Origin: Clostridium ljungdahlii DSM 13528
GTDB taxonomy: Bacteria; Bacillota; Clostridia; Clostridiales; Clostridiaceae
Reading direction: 5' to 3'
NCBI RefSeq assembly: GCF_000143685.1
Contig: NC_014328.1
Span: 4,464,001-4,528,000, forward strand
DNA length: 64,000 nucleotides
A program made the position numbers and the translations under genes. This document shows, in pieces, positions 53,805-63,131 of this stretch; position 1 is the first letter of the stretch, and each line of letters begins with the position of its first letter. The notes beneath the pieces are model-generated. The model was not told where the DNA came from. It made no database searches and was given only the letters and a program-made list of their open reading frames with translations.

Positions 53805-54491
53805 TTACTTCACCTCAAATTTATATCCCACACCCCACACAGTTTCTATTTGCCAATTTGGTCCTCCTTGAAGCTTTTCCCTTAATCTCTTAACATGTAC
53901 ATCTACAGTTCTAGAATCTCCTGGATAATCGTAACCCCAAACTTCACATAAAAGTTGTTCTCTAGTAAATACTCTGTTTTTATTACTTGCAAGATAATGT
54001 AGTAGTTCAAACTCTTTCGGTGGCATTTTTATTTCATCATCTTTATAAACTACTGTATATGAATTTATATCAATAGTTAGTTGATTAAACTTTAGCACTT
54101 CTTTGTTTTCGTTATCCACACTATACCTTCTAAGTACCGCCTTAATTCTAGCTAGCATTTCCTTGGCCTCAAAAGGTTTAACTATATAGTCATCTGCTCC
54201 CAATTCAAGACCTAAAACCTTATCAAAAGTTTCTCCTTTTGCAGTAAGCATAATTACAGGTGTCTCATATTCTTTTCTTATCCATTTAAGTACATCTATT
54301 CCATCTATATTTGGAAGCATTATATCTAAAAGCACTAAATCCGGTTTATATTCTAAAAACATAGTTTCCGCTGTCTTACCATCATTAACAACCTTTGTCT
54401 CATATCCTGCACTTTCTACGTACATTTTTATTACTTCACATATATTTTCATCATCATCTACTATTAAAATTTTACCTATAGACCCTTCCAT
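53805..54491 (-). CDS. OmpR/PhoB-family response regulator
   Basis: 228 residues. Receiver domain with acidic pocket VDDDEN (11-16), phospho-acceptor Asp56 (LVLLDIMLP) and the KPF switch lysine; C-terminal winged helix with SRTVDVHVKRLREKL recognition helix. ATG 54491 with GGAGGGTG. Encodes the partner of the adjacent kinase and probably heads the transcript that reaches htrA. Confidence 0.95.
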   Translation of the reverse strand: MEGSIGKILIVDDDENICEVIKMYVESAGYETKVVNDGKTAETMFLEYKPDLVLLDIMLPNIDGIDVLKWIRKEYETPVIMLTAKGETFDKVLGLELGADDYIVKPFEAKEMLARIKAVLRRYSVDNENKEVLKFNQLTIDINSYTVVYKDDEIKMPPKEFELLHYLASNKNRVFTREQLLCEVWGYDYPGDSRTVDVHVKRLREKLQGGPNWQIETVWGVGYKFEVK

Positions 54492-54663
54492 AATTTCACC
54501 CTCCTAAATAAATATTGATATATGAATACCTCATCAATCATGTTATTTATAATAAAGAAAATTTCCCTATATTAAATTTATCACATATTCTTGTATAAAT
54601 AATAATATATTATCAAAAGTTACAAATAAGTCATAAATACTACGTACGCTTTAATATTTTTAA

Positions 54664-54703
54664 TTAAAAGGCATGTAGAATATATTTTCTACATGCCTTT
54701 TAA
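54664..54703 (-). terminator. Terminator of glmU-prs
   Basis: A 17-bp perfect stem TTAAAAGGCATGTAGAA/TTCTACATGCCTTTTAA, loop TATATT, directly after the prs stop. Confidence 0.92.
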
Positions 54704-54705
54704 TT

Positions 54706-55665
54706 CTAATCTTCAAATAATTTACTTACAGAAACATCTTCATATATTCTTTTTATAGCTTCTGCAAATACTGGAGCTATAGATAGTATCTTAAATTTAT
54801 CCAACATTTTGCTGTCAGGTAAGTTTATAGTATTCAACATTATTAGTTCTTTTATAACAGAATCCTTTATTCTCTCTATTGCTGGTCCTGATAATACTGC
54901 ATGTGTGCAGCAAGCATAAACTTCTTTTGCTCCGCGTTTCATAAGAGCATTAGCACCATTTGTTATTGTTCCAGCTGTATCTATCATATCATCCACTAAT
55001 ATAACTGTTTTTCCTTCTATATCCCCAATTATATTCATTACTTCTGATACATTAGCTTTTGGTCTTCTCTTGTCAATAATAGCTATACTTGCATTTAACT
55101 TGTCGGCAAATTTTCTTGCCCTTGTTACACTTCCAAGGTCTGGTGAAACTACAACTATGTCATCTCTCTTGTCAAATTCCTTTTGTATAAAATACTTTGC
55201 AAGAATAGGTGCTCCCAAAAGATGATCTAAAGGTATATTGAAATATCCTTGAATTTGTGCTGCATGCAAATCCATTGTAAGTACTCTGTCTGCCCCAGCA
55301 GCAGTTAATATATCTGCTACAAGTTTTGCTGTAATTGGATCTCTTGCCTTAGCTTTTCTGTCCTGTCTAGCATATCCGTAATAAGGCATTACTGCTGTTA
55401 TTCTCCCTGCTGACGCTCTTTTAAATGCATCAATCATAATTAAAAGCTCCATCAAATTATCATTTACAGGGTCATTTGTTGATTGAACTATAAATACGTC
55501 CATTCCTCTAACTGTCTCATTAATATCTACAGATATTTCTCCGTCACTAAATGTAGAAACTTTAGAATTTCCAACTTTAGTTCCTAAAATATCCGCTATT
55601 TGCTTAGCTAATTCAGGATGAGAATTGCCTGCAAAAATTTTAATGTTTTTACCATGGGTTATCAT
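54706..55665 (-). CDS. prs: Ribose-phosphate pyrophosphokinase (PRPP synthetase)
   Basis: A 319-residue class I PRPP synthetase that makes PRPP for nucleotide, His and Trp synthesis. The catalytic flexible loop [14 protein letters not shown], the conserved [13 protein letters not shown] and the PRPP-binding [13 protein letters not shown] are all present. ATG 55665 with GGAGGG. 22 nt after glmU, forming the conserved glmU-prs unit. Its product is also the effector of PurR, encoded upstream. Confidence 0.97.
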   Translation of the reverse strand: MITHGKNIKIFAGNSHPELAKQIADILGTKVGNSKVSTFSDGEISVDINETVRGMDVFIVQSTNDPVNDNLMELLIMIDAFKRASAGRITAVMPYYGYARQDRKAKARDPITAKLVADILTAAGADRVLTMDLHAAQIQGYFNIPLDHLLGAPILAKYFIQKEFDKRDDIVVVSPDLGSVTRARKFADKLNASIAIIDKRRPKANVSEVMNIIGDIEGKTVILVDDMIDTAGTITNGANALMKRGAKEVYACCTHAVLSGPAIERIKDSVIKELIMLNTINLPDSKMLDKFKILSIAPVFAEAIKRIYEDVSVSKLFED

Positions 55666-55687
55666 TATGTAAAGCCCTCCTAAAATT

Positions 55688-57058
55688 TTATTTCTTTAAT
55701 CCTTTTTTATATACCCAATTTTCCTTATTTATTTGTCGTGCCCTAGCTACTGCTAACGCTCCTTCTGGAACTTCATCTGTTATTGTAGAACCTGCTGCTA
55801 TATAAGTATCGTCATTAACTTTAACTGGAGAGATCAAATTTGTATTACATCCTATAAATGAATTGTTTCCAATTAACGTCTTATTCTTTTTCTTTCCATC
55901 ATAATTTACTACTACAGTCCCACAGCCAAAATTGCATCCACTTCCAACTTCCGCATCTCCTATATATGTCAAATGAGACACTTTTGTCTTATCACCTATA
56001 GTTGACTTCTTTACTTCCACAAAATCGCCTATTCTTACAGACTTACCTATTGTACTTTCAGGCCTTATGTATGCAAAAGGTCCTACAGTAGTATTTTCTC
56101 CTATAGTACTATCTAGTATTACTGAACTTTGAATTGTTACATTATCTTGTATTGTACTATTTTGTATTCTAGAATTAGGATACAATGTACAATTTTCGCC
56201 CACTACAGTATTACCCTGAAGTACATTTCCAGGATATAATATAGTATCTTTACCTATTTTAACGTCTAACTCTATGTAAGTATTATCAGCATCAATAAGA
56301 GTAACACCGTTTTCCATATGTTTTCTATTTATTCTTTTTCTCATAATTCTTTCAGCTTCTGAAAGCTGAACCCTTGAGTTAAGTCCCATAGTCTCCTCAA
56401 ATGGAATTGGTAATGCTCCAACTTTTTTTTCTTGACCTTTCAATATTTCTATGACATCAGTCAAATAATATTCGCCTTGAGCGTTATCGTTATGTATTTT
56501 ATCTAGGCTTTCCATTAAGCTCTCTATGTCAAAGCAGTACATTCCTGAATTTATCTCATTTACTCTAAGCTCTTCCTCTGAGCAATCTTTATGTTCAACT
56601 ATTTTAGATACTTCTCCATTTTTTTCTCTAATAATTCTTCCATATCCAGAAGGATCTTTCACTAAAGAAGTGAGTATAGTAGCTTTATATTCACCTTCAT
56701 TATGAAAGCTTAGCATCTTTTTTATGGTATCCTCTTTTATTAAAGGTGCATCTCCTGTAAATATAGCTACAGTTCCCTTTTTATCTTTTAAAAAGCTTGC
56801 CGAACATAAAACTGCATTTCCTGTACCCAATTGTTTTTCCTGAAAAGAATAACTTACATTCCTGCTTTCAGTATGTTTTTTTACCTCATCTGAACCTTTG
56901 CCAATTACCACATCTATATTTTTTATTTGTGCTTTCTTTACAGTATCAATAACTATATTCACCATTTCTCTTCCGCAAACCTTATGAAGTACTTTAGGAT
57001 TAGATGATTTCATCCTTTTTCCTTCTCCAGCCGCCAATATTATAGCACAATTATACAT
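55688..57058 (-). CDS. glmU: Bifunctional GlmU (UDP-GlcNAc pyrophosphorylase/GlcN-1-P acetyltransferase)
   Basis: 456 residues. The N-terminal pyrophosphorylase (about 1-228) has LAAGEGKRM (8-16) and the K of NPKVLHKV; the C-terminal half (about 250-450) is a left-handed beta-helix of hexapeptide repeats ([13 protein letters not shown] and similar) for the acetyltransferase. Makes UDP-GlcNAc for peptidoglycan. ATG 57058 with AAAGAGGTG. Downstream of spoVG across a very strong terminator. Confidence 0.97.
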   Translation of the reverse strand: MYNCAIILAAGEGKRMKSSNPKVLHKVCGREMVNIVIDTVKKAQIKNIDVVIGKGSDEVKKHTESRNVSYSFQEKQLGTGNAVLCSASFLKDKKGTVAIFTGDAPLIKEDTIKKMLSFHNEGEYKATILTSLVKDPSGYGRIIREKNGEVSKIVEHKDCSEEELRVNEINSGMYCFDIESLMESLDKIHNDNAQGEYYLTDVIEILKGQEKKVGALPIPFEETMGLNSRVQLSEAERIMRKRINRKHMENGVTLIDADNTYIELDVKIGKDTILYPGNVLQGNTVVGENCTLYPNSRIQNSTIQDNVTIQSSVILDSTIGENTTVGPFAYIRPESTIGKSVRIGDFVEVKKSTIGDKTKVSHLTYIGDAEVGSGCNFGCGTVVVNYDGKKKNKTLIGNNSFIGCNTNLISPVKVNDDTYIAAGSTITDEVPEGALAVARARQINKENWVYKKGLKK

Positions 57059-57202
57059 TTTAACACCTCTTTATGGTTATAAGCTTCAATTTTATACATT
57101 ATATTATTAAAACATCCTATAATATTATATTTTATATGAAAATTATTTGCAACCTTATAAATAACTTTCGGATAATAATTTTTAAATGTATTTTCAAAAT
57201 TA

Positions 57203-57252
57203 TTAAGGAATAATAAAAGGGAGTATAAATACTCCCTTTTATTATTCCTTAA
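57203..57252 (-). terminator. Terminator overlapping the spoVG stop codon
   Basis: A perfect 23-bp stem (57203-57225 with 57230-57252), loop of 4 nt. The 5' arm on the minus strand contains the last codons Val-Lys-Glu and the TAA of spoVG. Confidence 0.92.
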
Positions 57253-57532
57253 CCTTTTCTTCGGTAACAGTTTCTTCACTTTTTACTTTTTCATACTCAT
57301 CAAGAATTGCCTTTTGTATTTTCTCCCTTGTTTGAGTATTTATAGGGTGAGCAATGTCTTTAAACTCTCCATCAGGAGTCTTTCTACTTGGCATTGCTAT
57401 AAAAAGACCATTTTGACCTTCTATAACTTTTATATCGTGAACTACGAATTCGTTATCAAAGGTTACTGAAACAATAGCTTTCATCTTACCCTCTGCTGCA
57501 ATTTTTCTTACCCTAACGTCTGTAATTTGCAT
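57242..57532 (-). CDS. spoVG: SpoVG, RNA-binding regulator of septation and sporulation
   Basis: 96 residues, typical length. The N-terminus [10 protein letters not shown] and the core [23 protein letters not shown] are diagnostic. SpoVG family members bind RNA/DNA and affect asymmetric septation and virulence traits in various Firmicutes. ATG 57532 with GGAGGTGG. Its last codons form part of a terminator stem. Sits between purR and glmU, as in B. subtilis. Confidence 0.97.
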   Translation of the reverse strand: MQITDVRVRKIAAEGKMKAIVSVTFDNEFVVHDIKVIEGQNGLFIAMPSRKTPDGEFKDIAHPINTQTREKIQKAILDEYEKVKSEETVTEEKVKE

Positions 57533-57633
57533 ATAAATCCACCTCCAAGATGCTTATGTATATACTATTCTCTATATTTTGTATTTTTCCTTCCTATTTT
57601 ATTAAAAATAAATAAAATTTTTTGAAAATTTTA

Positions 57634-58449
57634 TTAGTTAAACATTTTAGAAGGAAATAGAATTGCATTTCCACTTTCATCAATGCCTTTAAAATCAACT
57701 AGTGACACATAGTTTTCAACTAATTTGTTAGATATTCCTATATTGTCTATTAAAATTCCTATTCCTAAAAGTTCACTTTCAAATTCCTTCAAAAGATCTA
57801 CTATACCTTTAGCAGTTCCTCCTGCTTTCATAAAGTCATCAATAAAAATACACTTACTTCCTTTCTTCAATGCCTTCTTAGACAAAGACATATTTTGAAT
57901 TCTTCCTGTAGAACCTGATACATAATTTATAGTTAAAGTAGAGCCTTCAGTAAATTTCGTTTCCCTTCTTACAACTACAAGTTGAACTCCAAGCATCCTG
58001 GCTACTTCATAAGCTAGTGGAATTCCCTTTGTCTCAACAGTAACTACATAATCAATATCCTTTTCTATAAAAATAGATGCCAATATCAATCCGGCCGTGT
58101 ATATTATCTTAGGGTTAAACATTATATCTGTCATATATAAAAAATTCCCTGGTATTATTCTTTCTCTATCTTTCAAAATAATACATAATTTTTCAGCAAA
58201 TTCCCTTTTCTTTTCATTAGACATACCACATACATATTTAATTCCCCCTGCTGCTCCTGATACAGTATTTATTTTTCCCATGTCCAATTTATTTAAAGTA
58301 TCCTTCACTACTACAATATCCTCACTCACAGTAGACTTTGCAGTATTAAACATTTCTGTGAAGTTATTCAAACCCATTATTTTATTAGGATTTTCAAGTA
58401 AGATTTTTGTTACTGCAGCTATTCTCTGATTTCTACTAAACTTTTGCAT
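57634..58449 (-). CDS. purR: Purine operon repressor PurR
   Basis: About 271 residues. N-terminal winged helix (about 1-72; RNQRIAAVTKILLENP, TAKSTVSEDI) and a C-terminal phosphoribosyltransferase-like domain with the PRPP loop IDDFMKAGGTA (203-213), which senses PRPP rather than catalysing. Start: ATG 58461 precedes the GGGTGATAG site, so ATG 58449 is preferred. Divergent from murC with 263 nt between starts. PRPP synthetase (prs) lies in the same region. Confidence 0.95.
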   Translation of the reverse strand: MQKFSRNQRIAAVTKILLENPNKIMGLNNFTEMFNTAKSTVSEDIVVVKDTLNKLDMGKINTVSGAAGGIKYVCGMSNEKKREFAEKLCIILKDRERIIPGNFLYMTDIMFNPKIIYTAGLILASIFIEKDIDYVVTVETKGIPLAYEVARMLGVQLVVVRRETKFTEGSTLTINYVSGSTGRIQNMSLSKKALKKGSKCIFIDDFMKAGGTAKGIVDLLKEFESELLGIGILIDNIGISNKLVENYVSLVDFKGIDESGNAILFPSKMFN

Positions 58450-58712
58450 TCTATCACCCATCTATATAATTTTACGAATAATATGTTATTATTTTATTCT
58501 ATTATTCATATTGTATTCTAAAAAATGTTATTTATCAACACCTATTTACTACAAGCTCAACTAGTAACTTAAGAATTTATCTCTTCAAAGTTTTTAAAAA
58601 GTTTAGGGTTCAAATATTGTAAATTATAAATTATATCCATAAAGTTATGTTTTTTAATTAATTTTTGTATATAATTATTAGATGAGTTAGTTAAATTAAA
58701 GGAGTGATTTAG

Positions 58713-60086
58713 TTGTCATTTGATTTTATAAAAAATAAGAAAGTACATTTTATAGGTATAGGCGGAGTAAGCATGAGCGCTTTAGCTGAAATTTTATTAG
58801 AAAAGGGTTCTAAAGTATCTGGTTCAGATATAAAAACTTCTCCTGCAACAGAAAAATTAAAATCAAAAGGAGCTACAATTTATATAGGACAAATCAGTGA
58901 AAATATAAAGCCAGATATAGATTTAGTTATATATACTGCCGCAATCCAAAAAAATAATGAGGAATTTTTAAAAGCTAAAACCTTGAACATTCCTCTAATG
59001 TCCAGAGCTGAGCTTTTAGGTCATATAATGAAAGGGCATAAGTATAATGTAGCTGTAGCAGGTACCCATGGTAAAACCACAACTACATCCATGCTGTCAT
59101 GTATTACGCTTAAAGCAGATTTAGATCCTACCATATTAGTAGGAGGAAACTTGGACAATATAAATGGTAATGTAAGAATAGGAAACAGCCCTTATTTCAT
59201 TACTGAAGCTTGTGAATACAAAGGATCTTTTCTGAAATTTTTTCCATCCATAGGAGTAATTTTAAATATAGATGCAGATCATCTTGATTATTATAAAGAC
59301 ATAGATGATATACAAAATGCCTTTATAAAATTTGCAAATTTAATTCCAGAAAAAGGATACTTAGTTGGTTGTGTGGATGATGCAAGGATGAAAAATGTTA
59401 TATCAAATGTTAACTGCAACGTATTAACTTATGGAATTAATGCTGGTGACATTACAGCTAAAAATATATGTTTTGATGAAAAAAGTTGTGCATCCTTTGA
59501 TATATACAAAAATGATGTTAAAATATCATCTTTACATTTGAATGTTCCAGGTAAACACAATATATTAAATGCACTGGCAAGTACAGCCGTATCTTTAATC
59601 TTAGATATATCCACTGATAACATAAAAATGGGATTGGAAAACTTTAAAGGTACTCACAGAAGATTTGAGTTGAAAGGTAAAAAACAAGGCATAACAGTAA
59701 TAGACGATTATGCTCATCATCCTACTGAAATAAAAGCAACTTTAAATGCTGCTATAAATTACCCTCACAAGAGAATAATTTGTGTATTTCAGCCCCATAC
59801 TTTTTCAAGAACTATAAGCTTATTTAAAGAATTTACTGAGGCTTTCGACAACGTAGATGAATTAATTTTGGCAAATATATATCCTGCAAGAGAAAAAGAC
59901 ACTGGCAAGGTAAGTTCTGCTATGCTGTCTAAAGAAATTGCAAAACGTGGTATAAAGTCCACTAATATCTCAGACTTTAAATCCATAGTTGATTATTTAA
60001 AATCTAATTTAAAAGATGGAGATCTTCTTTTAACTGTAGGTGCAGGAGATGTATTTAACGTAGGAGAAATGTATTTAAGCGAATAA
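58713..60086 (+). CDS. murC: UDP-N-acetylmuramate-L-alanine ligase
   Basis: A 457-residue Mur ligase adding L-Ala to UDP-MurNAc, the first peptide step of peptidoglycan. N-terminal [17 protein letters not shown] (12-28), central ATP loop GTHGKTTTT (117-125), EACEY and DADHLD segments, and C-terminal [10 protein letters not shown]. Start is TTG 58713 with GGAGTGAT. First gene after transcription switches to the plus strand; a TATAAT at 58670-58675 is its probable -10. Ends in a hairpin that also holds the next gene's ribosome site. Confidence 0.97.
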   Translation: MSFDFIKNKKVHFIGIGGVSMSALAEILLEKGSKVSGSDIKTSPATEKLKSKGATIYIGQISENIKPDIDLVIYTAAIQKNNEEFLKAKTLNIPLMSRAELLGHIMKGHKYNVAVAGTHGKTTTTSMLSCITLKADLDPTILVGGNLDNINGNVRIGNSPYFITEACEYKGSFLKFFPSIGVILNIDADHLDYYKDIDDIQNAFIKFANLIPEKGYLVGCVDDARMKNVISNVNCNVLTYGINAGDITAKNICFDEKSCASFDIYKNDVKISSLHLNVPGKHNILNALASTAVSLILDISTDNIKMGLENFKGTHRRFELKGKKQGITVIDDYAHHPTEIKATLNAAINYPHKRIICVFQPHTFSRTISLFKEFTEAFDNVDELILANIYPAREKDTGKVSSAMLSKEIAKRGIKSTNISDFKSIVDYLKSNLKDGDLLLTVGAGDVFNVGEMYLSE

Positions 60087-60095
60087 TTTGGGTGT

Positions 60096-60150
60096 AAAAT
60101 ACCTCCAATAAGGTAATACTATAGATTAATAAACCTATTGGAGGTGTTTT
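60096..60150 (+). terminator. murC terminator-like hairpin that sequesters the next ribosome site
   Basis: Arms 60096-60114 and 60133-60150 pair over about 18 bp (AAAATACCTCCAATA with TATTGGAGGTGTTTT, one bulge), followed by T-rich sequence. The 3' arm includes GGAGGTG (60140-60146), the only ribosome binding site for the gene starting at 60153. Confidence 0.8.
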
Positions 60151-60152
60151 AT

Positions 60153-60476
60153 TTGAAAAATTTTTTAATATCTGCTTCAGTAGATGTAATTTTAATTCTA
60201 TTATCCTATTTTTTGTTTCAAAAAATAATAAGCGGCCCTACAAGGCACAAACTATATAAAAAGTTTTTTAGTTCTTTTGCTAAATTTGTAATTTATATTT
60301 TTATAATTAGCATACTTTTAACAGGCATAACTGCACTAATATTATATAGAACCTCTTACATAGCTTATATAAATATAATATCGCCGGCCCTAGTATCAGT
60401 ACTAGTTGGATTTCTCATGTCTACAGTTCCTACAAGAGGCGAAGGCGATAATGAGGATAAAATGAAGAGTATATGA
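60153..60476 (+). CDS. Small two-helix membrane protein, unknown function
   Basis: About 107 residues with hydrophobic segments at roughly 4-22 and 43-64 and a third at 68-92, a basic loop GPTRHKLYKK and an acidic C-terminus. Not recognised. Start: the TTG at 60138 is inside the hairpin, while TTG 60153 lies 6 nt after GGAGGTG. The ribosome site is buried in the murC terminator stem, so expression may depend on an unfolding event or a start inside the loop. Downstream DNA is repetitive. Confidence 0.65.
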   Translation: MKNFLISASVDVILILLSYFLFQKIISGPTRHKLYKKFFSSFAKFVIYIFIISILLTGITALILYRTSYIAYINIISPALVSVLVGFLMSTVPTRGEGDNEDKMKSI

Positions 60477-60489
60477 TACTGTATTTTTA

Positions 60490-60668
60490 ATTAATAGTTA
60501 AGAATGAAGAATTAATAATTAATGTAGAATTTTTTCGTTATACTACAAAAAATCTTTGATTAAGCTTTTCACCACTCGTTTTGCTAAAGCAAAACATTAC
60601 TAAACACTGACTTATATATTTAAAGATTTTTGCAATAGCTAAAAATCACCCTTATTAATTCTTAACTT
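60490..60668. repeat. Palindromic MITE-like element
   Basis: Terminal inverted repeats AGTTAAGAA...TTAATAA (60496-60511) and TTATTAATTCTTAACT (60652-60667) enclose inner arms AAAATCTTTGA/TAAAGATTTT and a small GTTTTGCT/AGCAAAAC hairpin. The whole 180 bp can fold as one branched stem. No gene; it fills most of the 328-nt gap before tRNA-Pro. Confidence 0.6.
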
Positions 60669-60750
60669 GCGAAGCTTTGCTTCGCAATATTTTTATTTTT
60701 GTGATAACAGGAAATTATCCTCAATTACAAATCGTGCATTGTGCACTACA
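60668..60750. repeat. Dispersed repeat, copy A
   Basis: Begins with the hairpin TTGCGAAGC/GCTTCGCAA, then AATATTTTTATTTT, ACAGGAAATTATCCT and the GTGCATTGTGCAC palindrome. It is similar along its length to copy B (60951-61028) on the other side of tRNA-Pro. Confidence 0.65.
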
Positions 60751-60804
60751 GTTTACAAGTATCTTGTGTTTTCTTTATATATGGTATAAAATAGCATACA
60801 TAAG

Positions 60805-60880
60805 CGGGGTGTAGCGCAGTTGGGAGCGCGCTTGCTTCGGGAGCAAGAGGTCGCAGGTTCAAATCCTGTCACTCCGACCA
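60805..60880 (+). tRNA. tRNA-Pro (CGG)
   Basis: 76 nt with encoded CCA. Acceptor CGGGGTG/CACTCCG, anticodon loop TTCGGGA with CGG, T-arm CAGGTTCAAATCCTG. A TATAAA at 60785-60790 is a likely -10. Flanked on both sides by copies of a dispersed repeat. Confidence 0.95.
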
Positions 60881-60950
60881 TTGATATAAATGGACTAAAT
60901 ATGATTTAAGCTTATTAATATTTTAGTAATACCCACCTTTCGTCCACTAT

Positions 60951-61028
60951 TTTTCAAAAGCTTTGCTTCGCAATATTTTTATTTTGTAACAACAGAAAAT
61001 TATCCTTAATTGTGCATTGTGGATTGCA
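60951..61028. repeat. Dispersed repeat, copy B
   Basis: Shares GCTTTGCTTCGCAATATTTT, the ACAG-AAATTATCCT block and GTGCATTGTG with copy A; its first bases TTTTCAAAAGCTTTGCTTC also recur at 35695-35713. It ends a few bases from the 3' end of the CPBP pseudogene. Confidence 0.65.
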
Positions 61029-61038
61029 AAGCACCAAT

Positions 61039-61904
61039 TTAAACTTTAAGTTTATTTTTATATATCCTAGTAAAACAAATTATAGCTAATACTACAAAAC
61101 CAATGTCGCCAATAACGCCTGTTATATTAGGACCAATAAACGGATTTTCTTCCTTACTCATAAATAAACTTGATGGAGGAAATAAATCTATTGAATTCAT
61201 TGACGCATGAAATACAGCAGCATATTTGTTTTAAAAAACAAATATGCTGCTATTATACCTATAACAGTCGTAAAAATAATCATTGCTATAACTCCAAATA
61301 CCGGATGTTCTATTCCGTAATTATATCCTGTTACAATAATAGGACTATGCCACATTCCCCAAATAACTCCTGTTAATAAGGTCGCTTTCCAGGGTGAAAA
61401 AACTTTACATAACTTAGGAAGTAAGTAACCTCGCCAGGCAAATTCTTCACCAAAGCATTGAGCAAGACACATTATAGGGTTTATTGCCACTGCTACTGGA
61501 ATCATTTTAAAAAGAAGTTTGTAATATCCAGCCAGTGATGATGCTTTATATTCTAATGCACATAAAGAGCCTAATGGATTAAAATCATAACTAAAAATTA
61601 TAAAATATAATAAAGCTCCTATATACGCTATAACAGGTGTTAAAAAATAGGCTGCAATATACCATTTAACATTACCTTTAAAATTGGGGTTTAAATATAG
61701 TTCAGCTTTTCCTTCTTTTGTAACAATCCTTGTTAATACTACACTAACTATAGGTGATATCATTAATAAAGTTAGAAGATTTTTATTTCTAATATTCCAA
61801 TATAATATACTTATGAAGCAAAGTGAAGCTATTGTAATACCTCCAAAAATCATCAATCTTCTACTTGTGATTTTTCCCATTTCAAATGTTTCTCTTTTAA
61901 TCAT
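61039..61904 (-). pseudogene. CPBP-family intramembrane protease, frameshifted near 3' end
   Basis: The intact frame from ATG 61904 runs 235 codons to 61197 and contains CPBP motif 1 (GEEFAWRGYLLP) and motif 2 (VIWGMWHSP) within about six membrane helices, but ends in an atypical tail. Motif 3 appears in a different frame immediately after: AAVFHASMNS, then a coherent C-terminus ending at TAA 61039-61041 with SKEENPFIGPNITG and a further hydrophobic helix. Restoring one base (or removing two) rejoins a product of about 288 residues. A perfect 17-bp palindrome lies at the break. Overlaps the upstream regulator gene by 4 nt (ATGA). The truncated protein could still be made. Confidence 0.75.
61216..61251. 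repeat. Perfect inverted repeat at the CPBP frameshift
   Basis: Arms AGCAGCATATTTGTTTT (61216-61232) and its exact complement (61235-61251) with a 2-nt centre. It lies inside coding sequence at the point where the frame is lost. Confidence 0.9.
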
Positions 61905-62935
61905 AGTTCCTTTTCCTTTCTTTTTATTAATAGTGCAATTCCTGCAATTGATAATACAACTGCCATAATTAAAAGTATCATTGTGGTGATAAGAATAATA
62001 TTTCCGTTTACATATTTACCTGTCCATACATTAAAATTGTATTTCTGCAGTGCAAATGGCTTATGAGCAATAATAGTAGCTAGTACACTATTGATTAGAA
62101 ATATATACACTCCGCTAATTGCAAAACAAATAGCTGCTCTAAAAAGTACATCTATTTTTATGTATCGAATAGTAACTAAGAACATCCAAGGTAACAATAA
62201 TGCAACCAGCGTAACTGGACATACAACTGTAAAAAACTGATTCATATAATTTTGATATAAAGAACACATCCAAAGCATCACAAATAATAGAAGTGTGTCT
62301 GCAAAAAAACATATCAGCGCCTTATGTGAACATAACGCCTGCGGTAATTCAATACTTCTTAAAACATATGGCAAAAACACAACTGCAAAAGAAAACAATA
62401 ACGATGTAAAAGACGCCAAAAACCAATTTCCTCTCGTATAAATGCAGCATACCAAAAGCAGGGCATTTAGAGATATAAAGAAGCCAATAAGTGTTATAAG
62501 TCTTCTGTTTTTTTCAAACATCAAAGGCAAGGATGTAAGTGAAAAAGCCACTGCTATAGCCGTGAGTACAATGAAAAACCAGGATAAAGTATGGCTAGTT
62601 GCCAAATTACAGATAGAACATACTAGCAAGGTAACCCCATATATAATATAAAATACCACTTTATAAGTTTTTATTGCTCTTTTTAACTTCATAGCCTGTC
62701 TTTCAATTTCATGCTGATGTAAATCCTCGCTAGCTGTAATAAGCTCATGTTCACTGATCTTCAAGGCATCACATATACTTAATATAAGAGATATATCAGG
62801 ATATGAAATACCTCTTTCCCATTTTGATACCGCTGATTCTGAGACATAAAGCTTTTCTGCTAGTTCTTTTTGTGTGAGATTATTTTCTTTACGTTTTTTT
62901 ATTATAAACTTTCCAAACGCTGCTTTATCTTTCAT
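61901..62935 (-). CDS. HTH (XRE-type) regulator with polytopic membrane domain
   Basis: About 344 residues. An N-terminal XRE/Cro helix-turn-helix (about 8-62; NLTQKELAEKLYVSESAVSKWERG, residues 19-42) is joined to about eight hydrophobic helices (95-340), an architecture for membrane-tethered regulators often next to transporter or CPBP genes. The start codon is ATG 62935 with GGAAGGGGAG; the upstream extension lacks a site. The 4-nt overlap with the CPBP gene shows they form one unit. Signal and targets unknown; bacteriocin or envelope-stress immunity is possible. Confidence 0.85.
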   Translation of the reverse strand: MKDKAAFGKFIIKKRKENNLTQKELAEKLYVSESAVSKWERGISYPDISLILSICDALKISEHELITASEDLHQHEIERQAMKLKRAIKTYKVVFYIIYGVTLLVCSICNLATSHTLSWFFIVLTAIAVAFSLTSLPLMFEKNRRLITLIGFFISLNALLLVCCIYTRGNWFLASFTSLLFSFAVVFLPYVLRSIELPQALCSHKALICFFADTLLLFVMLWMCSLYQNYMNQFFTVVCPVTLVALLLPWMFLVTIRYIKIDVLFRAAICFAISGVYIFLINSVLATIIAHKPFALQKYNFNVWTGKYVNGNIILITTMILLIMAVVLSIAGIALLIKRKEKEL

Positions 62936-63131
62936 ATAATTAACTCCCCTTCCAATAAACACTACATACTTTATAAATGTTATACTTAAATATGTCAATA
63001 AAATTACTCAAAATACCTACTCGACTGTTAAGCCACCTGCCTATTTTAGGCGTTTAACCCAGAAACCCCCTATGATCTTATTTTTATATTGCCATATTTT
63101 GATGTTATACTTAAAATGAGGTGATGTATAA

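Noticed and set aside
57040..57279. 79-codon minus-strand frame between spoVG and glmU
   Set aside because: It overlaps the end of spoVG, its terminator and the start of glmU, has no ribosome site and has AT-driven composition.
61216..61251. Programmed -1 frameshifting in the CPBP gene
   Set aside because: No X XXY YYZ slippery heptamer is in the correct phase. The perfect palindrome fits a mutation better.
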